Source: Gordionus sp. m RMFG-2023 (lineage: Eukaryota > Nematomorpha > Gordioida > Chordodea > Parachordodidae). Taken from it: a stretch of DNA of 64,000 nucleotides. The number at the start of each line of letters is the position of its first letter. Positions within the stretch are counted from its first letter, which is position 1. The stretch lies in the NCBI RefSeq assembly GCF_954871325.1, contig NC_088775.1, positions 31,225,561-31,289,560 of the forward strand, given 5' to 3'. Below are positions 43,301-58,300 of this stretch, piece by piece. Under the pieces are notes generated by a model, which had not been told where the DNA came from, ran no database searches, and worked only from the letters and a program-made list of their open reading frames with translations. The position numbers and the translations under genes were made by a program.

Positions 43301-46300
43301 AGATTGTATTGCACAATCTCTCTCTGCAATTCCTGATTGTTACTTTAGTAAATGTAAATTTTGCCTAGGCTTCCTCAATCTAAGAGAAAAGTCTAAAATA
43401 TCATTAGCAGGGATGTGAATACGGCAAAATTTTAGCTAGGTTCGGTACGGTTCAGGGAAATATTTTAAAAGCGGGGTTCACCTCGGGTTTAGGAATTTTT
43501 GAATTGATAAAAAAAATCCTATATTTAAATCATAATTACAAAACTAGACATAAATTTAGTATAAAAAATAAAATTTTTATTTTATTTAGACGTATTAGCA
43601 TAATATCTTCCAAAAGTTGTTAACATCCTCGATCTATGCAGTGAAAAAATGAATTTCAAATGTGAATAAGATCTTTCAACGCTAATATTAAATATATTTA
43701 TATAAAAATATGATGCAGGAATATCAAATAAGATTTTGGATAAAATATATAAATCAGGGTACTGCAGTTTAACAGACTCCCAAAAATGCAAAATATGTTC
43801 CTTATTATCCAATCTTTTAAAATCGCCAAATTCAATAATTATAGTTCCAATACTTTCTCTGCAATCGTTAGCCCTCTTTTAAATATCTCCTGCCTTTCTT
43901 TAAGTTGTATCTCTAAACCAACTTGTTCAATAACCTCATCCAACAAATTATCAACAGATAAAATGGGCGTGGACATGGGTTTAATCCTATTCTATAAATT
44001 AACAAGATTCCAGGAAATAGTGTTGTTAAAAAGTCGAGTTCACCCGACTCCGACTCAGAGTCTGAAGTCGTGAACTCAAGCCGACTCAAGTCGACTTGAG
44101 TCGAGAACATGAGATTTCCATTTGAGTCGTGAACTTAAGTCGACTAGAGGACGAATATTTCGAATAGGTATTGTATAATATTATTTTTGTTACAATTAAT
44201 TTGTGGTTTTCATGCAAAAATTTTAAGCAAAATTTGAATTGATAAGAATTTAAAATCTTCTTTTTTAATTAATTTTTTTGTGAATTATAAATCTTTTAGT
44301 TAAAATCTTTTATAGGTTTATTTTTATCATTTTTGTAAAATTATCTATTTTTTTTAGTATATTAAAAGAACTAGTTTAAATAATTTATAAATATTTGTAT
44401 TAAATTTTTATGATATTTATAATATTTTAATGTGACAATTGTCATGTTATTTTTTAACATTTTTGAAATTTTTGGTACTAAGGGTAAAAATATAATTTAT
44501 TTATAAATATGTTAAAGTATAAATACAATGATGATATTCCTTTGTAAAAATGACAAATATCATAATCTGTATTTTAAAACATATTAGTTTATTTTTGACG
44601 CTATAATGGGTAAAAATATAGATTGTAAATATGTTAAATTAAAATTTCAGTTAAGATTTCCCCTAGATAAGTGACAATTGTCATAATCGTTATTTTTAAA
44701 GTTTTTGGAAATTTTTTGACGCAAATAAGTAAAAATATAGGCTGTAAATAATACGTGTAATTTAAAATTCAGTGAAGATGTACCATAGATATGTGACAAT
44801 TGTCATAATCGTTATTTTTAAAATTTTGTGAAATTTTTTAAAGCAAATGGGTAAAATATATATTGTAAAGTTAAATTAAAATTTCAGTGAAGATATACCA
44901 TAGAAAAGAGACAATTGTCATAATCGTTATTTCTAAAGTTTTTTGACGCAAATAGGTAAAAATATAGATTGTAAATATGTTAAATTAAAATTTCAGCGAA
45001 GATTTCCCCTAGATAAGTGACAATTGTCATAATCGTTATTTTTAAAGTTTTTTGACGCAAATAAGTAAAAATATAGGCTGTAAATACGTTTAATTTAAAA
45101 TTCAGTGAAGATGTACCATAGATATGTGACAATTGTCATAATCGTTATTTTTAAAATTTTTTAAAGCAAATGGGTAAAATATATATTGTAAACATTTTAA
45201 ATTAAAATTTCAGTGAAGATATACCATAGAAAAGAAACAATTGTCATAATCGTTATTTCTAAAGTTTTTTGACGCAAATAGGTAAAAATATAGATTGTAA
45301 ATATGTTAAATTAAAATTTCAGCGAAGATTTCCCCTAGATAAGTGACAATTGTCATAATCGTTATTTAAGTTTTTTGACGCAAATAAATAAAAATATAGG
45401 CTGTAAATACGTTTAATTTAAAATTCAGTGAAGATGTACCATAGATATGTGACAATTGTCATAATCGTTATTTTTAAAATTTTGTGAAATTTTTTAAAGC
45501 AAATGGGTAAAATATATATTGTAAACATGTTAAATTAAAATTTCAGTGAAGATATACCATAGAAAAGAGACAATTGTCATAATCGTTATTTCTAAAGTTT
45601 TTTGAATTTTTTTGACGCAAATAGGTAAAAATATATATTGTAAATATGTTAAATTAAAATTTAAGTAAAGATGTACCTTAGAACCAGCCCGATTTTATAT
45701 AAATTAAAAAAAAATTTTTTGGAAAAAATATTTTTTAAATTGAAAAATTTATTTCTTGAAATATTTTTACAATATAGATCTCAATTTGACACAATTTAAT
45801 AATAAGCCAAGCTCGGCCCATTTTTTTTTAAAAATATATCCTATCCGGAATGAGTTTTTTAATTTGTTTGGAAAAGTCCGACCCAATATATAAATACTTT
45901 TTCCGCCCAGCCCGATTTTATATAAATTTAAAATTTTTTTATTGGAAAAAAATATTTTTTAAATTGAAAAATATTAGTGCTTTGTTTCTTGAAATATTTT
46001 TACAATATAGATCTCAATTTGACACAACTTAATGATAATAAGCCAAGCTCGGCCCATTTTTTTAAAATATATCCTATCCGGAATGAGTTTTTCCCTAACA
46101 ATAGTAGGGACTATTAAAAAAAATAAAAAGCAGTTACCTGCATTATTTTTTAATAAAAAAAGAGAAATATATTCAAGTTTATTTGGATTCAAAGAAAATA
46201 CTACTATTGTTTCTTATATACCAAAAAGGTATAAGAATGTAGTGTTGCTTTCAACACTACATTATGATAATAAAATTAACGTAACAACTGGTGAATTGTT

Positions 46301-49300
46301 AAAACCAGAAATTATAACTTTTTATAATTTAACCAAAGCAGGAGTTGATGTAATGGATCAACTTTGCTCAAATTATTCCATATCTAGGAGATCAAATAGA
46401 TGGTCACTTACCATTTTTTATACTATGATAAATATTTCAATAATAAATGCCCTAATAGTTTATAAAGCCAATAATTTGTTGACTATAAAAAGGTCTAAAT
46501 TTATAAAATTATTAGCTATGGAACTGATAACTCCATTTATGACTAGTAGATACGAGAACCCTCGTATATGTAGACTATTACGTAACAACATACGGGACGT
46601 TCTCAACATATTTGATGAAAAACATATTCCAATAAATAAAAAGGGAAGATGTTATGAGTGTCCAAGGGTGAAAGATAAAAAACAACATTAATTTGCTTAA
46701 ATTGTTCAAAATTTATTTGTAAAGATCATATGCATACAATTTGCCGCGAATGTTATCTCAAAATTTTACATGATATTTGATGATTAATATTTTTTTTGAT
46801 ATATGATATTTTTTTATAAAATTTATGTAATTATCATTATTCAACATTGATTTAATAAAATATTTAATAAAATTTGCATTTTTTATTTTTTGAATTTTAT
46901 TTAGTGATAATACCATATTTAAAGGAAGTACTCAAAAAGAAAATTTTATTTTAGTAACTTTAGGAAGATTTGTCTAACTTTTTTTTGGAAGTAAATATTA
47001 ATCTAAGATTTTGTATTTATTATCTCCAATATTTTTTAAATATATACTCAAAATTTTAGATCTCAATTTTTAATATGTTCTGAGATTTAGCTAAACAAAA
47101 TTTGGGGTAAAATAGACCCTACCTTTGTAGTTAAGGGAGTTTTTTCCACCTTTCTAGTGAAGGGTTAAAAAAACATAAAAGATTTTACCTCAAAGATTGT
47201 TTATTTATAAGAAAATTCTCCAAAAAATTTATCAAATGAAAATTTAAAATTCTTATATTTTTTTAAAAACAAGGATATAAATAATAAAGTAAAGAAAAGA
47301 GGGAGGGAGAGGGTTTATATTTAATTTTGACTTGGGAATGAAATTATTTTAACAAAAAATAAATATTTTTATAATGTAATTAATTTTTGGGGGGAAAAAA
47401 AGGGAGGGGAATAGAATTGGAAGTTAGTTATGCTATTATGGGAAAAACAAAAAATAAGTAAAAAATGGAAATTATTATAAAGAAATTTTTTTCGGCAAAA
47501 GGATTCAAAAGTAGAATTGAAATAAAATTGTTATTTTTTTCATTGAAAGAGAAAAAAAATTTTTTTAAAAAAATATTAAATCAAGGAAGGAGGGGGAGGG
47601 GTATTTTTAAGAACAAAATTATAATACATACTTTTAATATTATTATATATATTTTTTTATTATATTTTATTCTTAATTTAATTAAATATCATGACATGAG
47701 CATGAGATATTATATATCTTTTAAAAAAATTTCTCTATGTAGGGGAGACCGGGGTAAAGCGATTGACGGGTTAAAAATGTTAATGCGAAAGATTTTAAAT
47801 TTGATGTGAAGAACAGTGATTATTACCCAACCTTGTCGTTGATAGCTAAAGATTTCCTGAAACATCAAACGACAAGCGTTCCAAGTGAGAGAGTCTTTAG
47901 CAAGGCAGTAGACTTTTAGACAAAGAAGCGAAATAGGATGTCGGGAGCAATCCTTAAATATTGTATATGCCTAAATAATTGGGATATTAGTCTTACAGAA
48001 TAAAATATATTTTATATTATTTATTGTATTGTGCAGTGTTATTGTATATTTACAAAATAAATTTTAATATTGAAAAGGCTAAATATATTTTAAAAAATAT
48101 AAACCGTAAATAAAAATATTAATAAATTCTTAGATTTTTTTTTGACTGTCTCATTGGTTAATTTATATAAATTGTAGCAAATATGATATTATTAAAAAAT
48201 AATGGCATATAATAGATTTTTTCTAATATAAAATAAAGACTCTTGGATAAAAAAGACACCATTTAATCATTTTTTTAAATGTTAAGAAAAAGGGAAAGTT
48301 TAAAAAAAACACTAAAAAAAAATTTGGTTAATAAGTTGTAGCAGTGTTCGCTGGTTTTAAAAGATGGTTCACATATGTGAATTAATGGGATATTGTTATT
48401 TAAAGTTTGTGACTACAAAATAAAACTCGTTTTAAAGGCTTTAATCCAAAATTTAAAAAATTCGAAAAATTTTAAAATTGTATGTTTTTAAGTATTAAAA
48501 TTTAGAAAATTGTCAAGTATGTTTTGTAAATGTTTTTATTTTTATGTTTAAAAATATAGACTTATTTATATATTTTCAATAAGGTTTCGAAAGTTTGTGA
48601 ATTTAATTTTTGGCATCGAATATTCGATGAATCAAATCCAATAATGTTTTCATTATTCGAAAGGATACGAATAAGGAATTATTTAATTCGTACTAATACG
48701 AATAATATAATTATTCAATTCGAAAACACGAATTATGTAAATATTTGATTTGATTCGTATTTTTGTAGGAGATTCAAAGAATTTTTTATTTTTTTATGTA
48801 AAAAATTTTAAATAAGAATATTAAATTTAAATACTTTTTTTTTATTGAGGAATTATTAATTAAGCAGAAGAAATAATTTGTCTCCTAAATAAGAGTCTTC
48901 TTGAAAATTAAAAAATATTAGATAAATTTTTAGCTAAGTTCTATATCTCTTTTAAATTATTGAGGAATTATTTTGATCAAATAAATTTATGCTCGAATTT
49001 AAGCTCTTCACGAAAATTAGAAAGTATTAATAATAAATTTTTAGCTGTTTTATATTAGCATTGTTGAACGGCCCAATTAAGATTATAACCAAAACTATAT
49101 TTTGTAAGCCTGTAGATTTTACACATATATGGCAGAAAGGTTTTTACCTCTATTTGCCAAATCTCCAATCTTGCATAATATTAATTTGGCTAAAATCTTA
49201 ATCAAGCCGTCCAAAACACTATTTTATATATCTCTTATATTATTCAAGAATTTGTTGATCAGACCATAATTACTTCTTAGATTTATTAATATTTGAATCT

Positions 49301-52300
49301 TTGAATTATAGAAAAGTTTTTTTTTTAAATAAAAAATATTATAAAAAAATAATACAATAGCAACAACCAAAAATGATTTATATTTTAATTTATATACCTA
49401 AAAAATAAATTCATCATCATGCATGTACATAAAAAAATTTATAAACAAAAAATAAAATATTATTTGAAAAAAAACATGATCTAACTTTGTCTGTTTATAA
49501 TATAAATAAAAAATATAAAAAATGTATCAGACACAGGACTTTGCAAAAAGTAAAAATAATTATATAAAATAGTTAAAAATAAATTTTATTCACGCCTTTA
49601 TTTCATTTTTTCTGGAATTATTTAGAAGGGTAAATAAATGAGAAAGCCGTTTATTTTAGCTCGCTATAACACCTGGTTCTTGAGATATAGGGGCTCAAAT
49701 CTGTAAAATTTTTAAAATGCTTATATCTCAAAAACTAATTATATATCATATTGTAAGTTAAAATATTCTCTAAAGGGCTATCAAAAAATAATAAAAATTG
49801 GCGCCAAATTGAGTCTTTAACATTCGGTTTACCTATAATGCTTTACCTGTATTTTTAAGCAAAAAAGGGAGTTTGTTTTCAATGTTATAATAAATTATAT
49901 ATTTATTAAATAATGTGATCAGGATTTCCATTAGTGTTGTTAAACAGCTATTTTTGAGCCGATTTTTAAAAACGGCTAAATCAATATTTTAACCAGAAAA
50001 CAATTGTCTAAGCATCGAGTTTTCGATAATGTCTAAACCTTTGTGCCATCTATCCGGATCTGGACCTTGGGTCTGAACGCCGGGTCTGTGCTCGGGGTTC
50101 GTGCTCAGAGCTGGTTTTGTCGATATTTTAGACCCAAACCCCGGGTCTGGGCTCTACACAACCAACCAATTAACAACACTACTTATGCAGGCAAAAATAA
50201 TTTTATATGTAAATAGGAAAATACAAGTGCAGAAAAGGCTAATTTTATGTAATATTAAAGAACTTTTCATTCACTTTAGAGAGACTCATAACGATATAGT
50301 TAGGTCTGAGTAGATTTGCTTTCTTACGACCTAAAAACTGTGTTTTAGCAGGTGGTCCAGGTACACATACAATCAGGGTTGCCAGGTCAAAATTTCCAAA
50401 TTGTGGGAGAAATTCGGTATTTTGTGGGAGTAATATAAAAATTGTGGGAAAAATATGAAAATTGCTAAAAAAAAAATTTCGGGATTTAGAATTGACTTAG
50501 TTATCCGCTTATTATTTTTTATAAATATAAAATTTCTCCTCTGCTTTTAGACCATCCAGCGTCTACATGAGCGGGAGGGGTAGGAACAGTTTGCATCCTA
50601 TTTTTTGAGGGGGGTAGGCTGCTTTAATGGGGTAAGATAAATTTTTTGGGGGGTTATCTATTAAATTTTGAGATGAAACAGGACAAAATTTATTGCTGTA
50701 AAAATTAATACTTTTATTATAGAATTATTATAATACAATTCATCGACCAAATCTATATATTGCAAACAATTATACACATTGTTTTCTAAATAAAACTTTC
50801 TGCTATCCTTTTAAATGTAATTTAAAAGGTTTAGATATTTCAGCAAACTCATAATGCTATAATAATTAATTCATTGTAAATAATAGAGGTTTTAATTGAA
50901 TTTATTATCTAAAAAATAAATTCTGTATATACACAAAATATCGATAGTTGGTAGTAGAGATAGATTAATTTAAGTTATCCTAGATAAATTCTCTGAAAAG
51001 AGTATCAATAAATTAAAAAGGCGAAAATAATGATAGACAGGCACAGCCGTCGAAGGCGGCGAAATTTTTTAGGGGGTAGGCAAATGTTTTTGAAGGGGGT
51101 TTGCATCCAGTGAAAATCCTGTCATGTAGACGCTGAGACCATCTAACTTTAAGTATTCTGGGGAATCATAAAAAATGGAAAAAATTACAATCTCTTCAAA
51201 CAAGGCTTCAATGTCTATCGGTAATTTTAATATATTTATTAAATTACAAAAACCATCAAATGATGGTTTCTGTTCCAAGGTCATAATATTTATACACTTG
51301 TAAATAGAGTTATTAAAATCAAATCTCGATTGTAAATATTCCAAAATTATCTTAATAAAAATATTTGCTTCATTTAAAAATACGTTAATTATAGTAATAT
51401 TTGAACATTGTAATATGATATTTTTAGCAATAGCGCCATAAAATTTATTATTTAACTGTAGAGATGAACAGAGCTGTAGCATGATTTTGTGAATCTTTAT
51501 CAATAAAGAATCTTCTGATTGCAATTGAATATTAACTACATGAAGTAGATTTCCTACATGTGAAACTAATCCCAAATATGCTTCTGAGATTTCATCCTCG
51601 AAAAAATTTTTCAAAATTTTAGGACAGCTTTTAAAATCTTTATTTAAGAAGTATTTCTTTAAGGGTTCGTAAAATTTTAAAATTCTCTCGATGGCAGGTA
51701 TTAATGATAACCACCTGATAGGTACATATCGCAACAACTCACACCATTCCAAATCAGACCACTCCACCAATTCTTTTAATTCAGTGACTCTTTTAGTTGA
51801 GGAACTAAATTCGTTAAAACATTTCATCACAATTATTTCGACATCTACAGATAGTATATTCATTGCCTTCTTGCAAGAATTATGCAGTATATGGCATATA
51901 CAGCCAATTGGTATTAATTCATTATTGTGCTGCCTCAATTCGTTAAATGCACTTTGATTTTTGCCAAAATTAACAGAGGCATTATCAGCGCAGAAAGCTG
52001 ACAAGCAACTCATTGATAACCCTGAATCAGCTATATTTACCATAATGTGGTTAGCTATATCGTTGGATTTTTCTCTATCGGATGAAAAAAATTTCAATAG
52101 TTATATAGAAATGCCCTTATTCTTGATAAAATAGCGAAGAATCAGGGGAAATGTTTTAATATTTCCCTTATTTGATGCATCTGTTAAAATAGCATATGGA
52201 TGTCCTTCTTTCAAATCGTCTAGAATTGACCTCTTGGATTCAGGTCCTAATACATTTGTGATAGCCTTGCTCATTTTTGTCCTACCACAAGTAAAGTTAG

Positions 52301-55300
52301 CACTTATTTTGGAGTCGTTAAATATTAAGGGGAAAAGATACGACCCACATTGTGATGACAAATAGCTCTGTGAATGTTGAACTACATGATAGATGTATAC
52401 GATTTCCGCAAATGTAGTTGCATCTGTATTATTTATTATTTTTGAGAGTATTTTTGTATTGCAATAGATGTCGATATAATTCCCTGTACTGACTTATATG
52501 AATGAAATGATGTTGATTTATTATTGAATAAAAATAAAACAGGATAGAAAGAAATTCACAACTAGACATGTTTTTCGAATAAATATTTAAAAATAATTTT
52601 AAAAATATAAAAATAATCAAATACTGTCTCTCAAAATTATTATTTATATATTAAAAATATTAAAATGCTAAAAAAAAATTGTGGGAGAAATTAAAAAATT
52701 GTGGGAGCTTTTTGTGGGAGATTTCTAATTGTGGGAGTGAGATGTATGTGGGTAAACTAAAATATTGTGGGAGACTCCCACTGATGGGGGGAGACATGGC
52801 AACCCTACATACCATGTGTATCTGCACATTACATTAAAATTTTCAGCTTATTTTAATAGGTGGAAAATTAAAACAGCTAACAAACAATATTGGTCATTAT
52901 AATTATCCTGTGTAAAAACAGAGCAAATAAATAAATTAATTAATATGAAATATTCGTCCTCTAGTCGACTCACGTTCATATAAGTATAACTATTCGTCCT
53001 CTAGTCGACTCAAGTATATAATTCCTATTTGCAACTCAAGTTGGAAGTCTAAAATAAAAAAAAGTAATAAACAACAAATATCTTAATTAATAATAACTAA
53101 TTTGAAATATTCGTCCTCTAGTCGAATCAAGTTTATAGAACTATTCGTCCTCTAGTTGACTAAAGTATATAATTCCTATTTAAATCTCAGGTTGGAAGTC
53201 TAAAATAAAAAAATGTAAAAAACAGAACAAATCTTAATTATTAATAATTAATTTGAAATATTCGTCCTCTAGTCGACGACTCAAGTTTATAAATAAATTC
53301 GTCCTCTAGTCGACTCAAGTATATAGACTTGAGTTCACGACTTGAGTCTAGTGTTGTTAAACGGCTAAGCCGCCACTCGAGTCGAGTTTTTAGTCGTAAT
53401 AAACGGCTCAGCATTGAGCGGCTCAATCAGCCGTTTGAGCCGACTCCTGAGCCGATTTTATATTTAAAAATATTTTATATATAAAAGAAAGATATCAAAT
53501 TTATAAAGAATTATACAAAGTTGTTAAAATATACTTTTTTTTTATTTGGTGTTACTGAATTATATATTTTAACCGACCCATAACAGCTTTACCCCAAGGT
53601 GACATATATTATAAACATCGTTATTGCGTGACTTCTAGTATAGCTATAGATGTCGGATAAATTTTATTTTATAACTAATACATTACATTAAAACATGTGT
53701 GCCAAATTTTGAATGCTGAGGATATGTATATTTTAGTAAAAGCAAAATATACTAGAGAATGATTTTTATATTTTTTGGGTAAAAAACATTTTGACAAAAT
53801 AGATAAAACCAGGTAAGTTTTTTAAAAGATGAACATAGGTAAGAAATTATTAAATATAAAAATTCATCTTCACACCAAATTTATAATCTTTGTGCTCAAG
53901 GGTTTAAAAGTTATTCGTGTTAAGTTACCCCGTCAATCGCTTTACCCCGGTCTCCCCTACATAGAGAAAAATTTTTAAGAGATATATAATATGATATATC
54001 AAACTTTAAGATTAATTTATTAAATTCCTAGAATAAAATATAATAAAAAAATATATAAAATTATTAAAAGTATGTATTATAGTATTATAATTTTGTTCTA
54101 AAAATACCCCTCCCCCACCTTCCTTGATTTAATATTTTTTTTAAAAAAAAATTTTTCTCTGAAAAAAATAACAATTATTTCTATTCTTTTTTTGAATCCT
54201 TTTGCCGGCTGGCTGGCATGTTAAAATTTAAGTTTTATTTTTTTATATTAATAACTTCCGTTTTTTACTTATTTTTTGTTTTTTTTAATTTCCAATCCAA
54301 TTCTATTCCCTCCCCTCCCTTTCCTTTTTTTTTTCATATTTATAATTTTATATTTTTTTAAATATTTTTTTATATACAAAATTTTCAATAAAAATATTAA
54401 TTTTTTTAAATATTTTCTTATATACAAAATTTTCAATAAAAATATTAATTTTTTTATTTTATGGATGATTCTATTATTTCCATAGGAGAGGTAGACTTTA
54501 ATAATTTTAACCTTTCAATACTCCGGTGTTTATTATAATTTTCATAAATTTATTTTGTAAAAATTTTAATTTTTTTAATTTATGGATGATTCTGTTATTC
54601 TGATAATAATTTATAAAATATCCTCCTAATTATATTTTATTTAGGAAATACTTAATAATTCAGTATTCGGTTCTGACCTTGATAATTTATCTAGATCCAT
54701 TCGATTGGAGAATTATAATTTTAAAAATAGTTTCCAGACTGCACCAAAAAAAAACAAGACGTAAATGTAATTTGTATGATAAACATTATCAGGCTAGTAC
54801 AGCTACAAGTATATATTGAGTTAATTTATAAATTTATACTTTATTTTTTTTAGCGAATTTGAAGAAGCACATGCAGACTGTGCACCCGGAAACGATTAAT
54901 AATAATTTTCAAGATGATATACCTGAAACGTTATTTGGATCAAGAAAATTAACGGCTAATGAAAATACGCATATTAATAAATTAATATTGCGATATCTAA
55001 TTAAACAAAATATATCGTTTAATTCTTTAGATAGCTTATATTTTAAAGATATTTTCAAATATCTAAATAAAAATTGTAAAATTTGGTGCAGGCAAACTGC
55101 AACTAAATACCTCAATAATATATACATCTCTGCAAAAAAAAACATTATTGCCAATCTTCACGAGCTTCGTAATGAAGTCTCCTTAACAACCGATATTTGG
55201 ACCGGATTGAATAAAATGACGTTTTGTTCATTAACAATTCACTATATAGATAAAACATGGATGATAAAGAATTTCTTATTAGATATTCTTGAATTCCCAC

Positions 55301-58300
55301 ACCCCCATGGTGGTCAGGATATTTTTGAAATAATAAAAACAACTTTAGAGGAATATGAAATTATTAGCAAAGTAATAAGCATAACGAATGATAATGGGGC
55401 TAATGTTATCCATGGAGTTAATTTATTGATAGAATATATAGAAAAAAATTATTAAAAAAAAATGTATAATCACCGATGCTTAGCCCATACTATAAATCTT
55501 ATCGTGAAATCCGGGCTGGATTATTTTTCCCCATCATTAGAAAAAATTGAGGGCTTCGTAAAAAGTATTCACAGAAGCCCCAAATTAATGCAAGGATTCA
55601 TGAAGATAAGTGGGGGTATTAGAATACCGATGGATGTTGCCACAAGGTGGAACAGCAAGTACATCATGATTACAGCCATTAATAAGGTATTTTTAATTAT
55701 AACATTTAACATATTTTAATTTTTAATAGAATCTCGAGGCCGTTATCCAGCTAGCTAAAGATTACAGTGGTGATAAAGACTTTAGCTTAAACACCGAGGA
55801 ATCTAAATTTTTGGTGCTTTTGGAACAATTTTTGTTTCCATTTTATAAAATAACCTGCGAAATAAGTGAGGAGAGCCACAGTAGTATGGCCATGTTATAC
55901 ATGGATAAAATACAGACTAATTTGGAGTCTGTATGTAGATTTAGTACAAATAATTGTATTAAAAGTGGGGCTACAAAAATGCTGGAAAAATGTAAGTTAC
56001 ATTGTAATTATGGAATCATTTCCTAATTACGTTTGCGGTATACTTGATCCAAGGATTAAGAAAAAATATTTGCCGCCGATTTTGAATATCGGAATATTAT
56101 GAAAGATTCAAAGATTTATTTATTCAATATAATGATGATAATAATAATTTGGATAGATATAATTTTACTAATGAAGAAAATAAATCTCATTTAATGTCAG
56201 TAAATATACTTAATGAATTGCGAACGTAAGTATTTATTAATTATATATAAATTCAAAAAGCCGTGAATCCTGCTATGGGGGAAATAGAGGATTATTTATC
56301 AGACCCAGTTGCACAGACCACCGAGAATGTTTTGGGATGGTGGTCTCGGTATACTCATCGTTTTCCAAGGTTGTCCAAAATAGCTTAAGATTTTATGGCA
56401 CAACAAACTACATCCGTATCAAGTGAAAGAACTTTCTCTAGAGCTGTCGATACAATGATTAAGAAGAGAAATAGGATGTCTTCATCCGTTCTTAAACAGA
56501 CGCTGTCGTTAAATTCGTGGGATGTGAATCTTTTTACTATTACCGATAATATTTGGGAATAAATAATTTATGTATTATACTATTTAAATTGTTTATATAA
56601 TATTGTTTATATAATATTTTTTACATTATTTATACATATGGTGAATTCCATATCAAATCAACCAAGGTTTCAACCCGACCCCTTTCAATTTTTTTTAAAT
56701 TTTGCATACTGATGGTATATACTATAACTAAGAAAAAAATGAAATTTTACCTCCCAAAAAGGCTTACCCGCTAAGATATGGGCGTTTAAAGCGCGGAAAA
56801 ATGGTACATTTTTGACAAAAAGTGCCTCATTTATTTTCAAATATCTCGAGAAATAATTAAGTTAGAAAAATAATTTAAATTTTATTATGTAGCTTAATAA
56901 TAGTTCTTTAATATGACATAAAAATAAATATGATATAAATTTGATGAATGTCCAAAACCGGATGTATAAAACCGGAAATGGCCATAGAAAAAAAAAGGTA
57001 TTTTTTTTTTCGAAAATTTTTTTCTATAGATAGATATAACACTGCTTTATATTTGTGCCAAATCCTAGCCTGGGATAAAAAAGGGTCTAGGAGTTATGAC
57101 TCTTTATATGGCTTAAATTGATCAAAAATATCTTCATTTAATGAATACTTATGAAATAATGTTTTTTTAAAAATTATGTCTAAATGATAGGCCCTAACTT
57201 TTTTTTATTTTTAATTGTTAACATATTGTGAGTGAATAGATTTGCATTCTTACGACCCAAAAACTGTGTTTTAGCAGGTGGTCCAGGTACACATTACCAT
57301 GTGTATCTGCACACTACACCAAAATTTTAAGCTTATTTTAATAGGGGGAAAATTAAAACAGCTTACAAACAATAATGATCATTATAATTATCCTCCAATA
57401 AACGATTATAAACATTGTATTGCACAAAGTCTTTGCAATCCTGCCCAGCCTGGATGTTACTTCAATAAATGTAAATTTTGTCCTGGATCATCCCAAATAA
57501 AAGAAAGACTTATTATATTATTTGATACGAATTCAATAGATTATATATCATTTAAACAATGATTGGTAGTTGATAGAACTACGCTCGAAACGCTGACAAA
57601 ATCAGCTTATGAATTCCTAGATTATTTAATTGAGAAGTTAGACAATTTGATTCCACATTCATTTATAGCATCACAACAATCATTATTTCAAAACAATTTA
57701 AAATCTAATTTAAATGTTGGCGAATACTTAGTTATTGCTGACTTTTCGGAAAATTATGCATTTATAGTGCAAGACCATGCACAGGGATTTCATTGGACAA
57801 ATAATCAGTCCACTATTCACCCTTTTATCATTTATTATCGTCAGGACAACACTATAAAACATATAAGTTTAGTGGTGATATCAGATTGCTTAAAGCACAA
57901 TGCCTGTGCCTTTTATTTATTTCAAACTAAAATGATCTTATTTTTAAAAGAAAGATTTGATACATTGACCAAAATTTATTATTTTTCTGATTGGGGCCGT
58001 AATCCAATATAAAAATAAAAAAAATTTCATAAATCTCTATAATCATGAATGTGATTTTGGTATAAAGGCCGAGTGACATTTTTTTGCTACAGCTCATGGA
58101 ATAAGTCCGTGCGACAGTTTAGGAGGTATTACAAAACGGCTAGCAGCTCGAGCTAGTTTGCAACTGCCATATCAAAACCATATTTTGACACCAATGGATT
58201 TATTCGACTTTGCAACAAATAATATACATGGAGTAAATTACATTTTTGTAAGCAATAATGAATACAATAATATGGAAAATCATCTAGAAAGCAGATTTTT

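Larger units (their letters stand above)
50374..52807 (-). mobile_element. Element H: hAT inserted in the A-family fragment
   Basis: The ends CAGGGTTGCCAGGTC and GACATGGCAACCCTA are flanked by catacaat (50366-50373) and cataccat (52808-52815), a 7/8 duplication. Subterminal 'attgtgggag' repeats stand at both ends. The minus strand carries two long transposase frames (52361-52101 and 52097-51069) and an N-terminal piece (52620-52429). Only a few breaks separate them, so this is a fairly young copy. Confidence 0.93.
50195..52920 (+). mobile_element. A-family fragment inside D, split by hAT H
   Basis: 50210-50365 encodes VQKRLILCNIKELFIHFRET and a frame-shifted FLRPKNCVLAGGPGTHT. After the hAT H insertion, 52808-52910 continues TMCICTLH, LILIGGKLKQLTNN and HYNYP. 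It is close to element C over the same stretch. Neither terminal repeat is present, so it is a fragment of about 260 bases. Confidence 0.8.

Noticed and set aside
47465-47809. 114-codon Lys/Phe-rich frame
   Set aside because: It lies in the X+F repeat module, has low-complexity composition, and its inverted copy at 53880-54330 does not keep the frame.
54276-54485. 69-codon Phe/Ile-rich frame
   Set aside because: Composed of poly-T-like sequence in module X with an internal direct repeat; no protein features.
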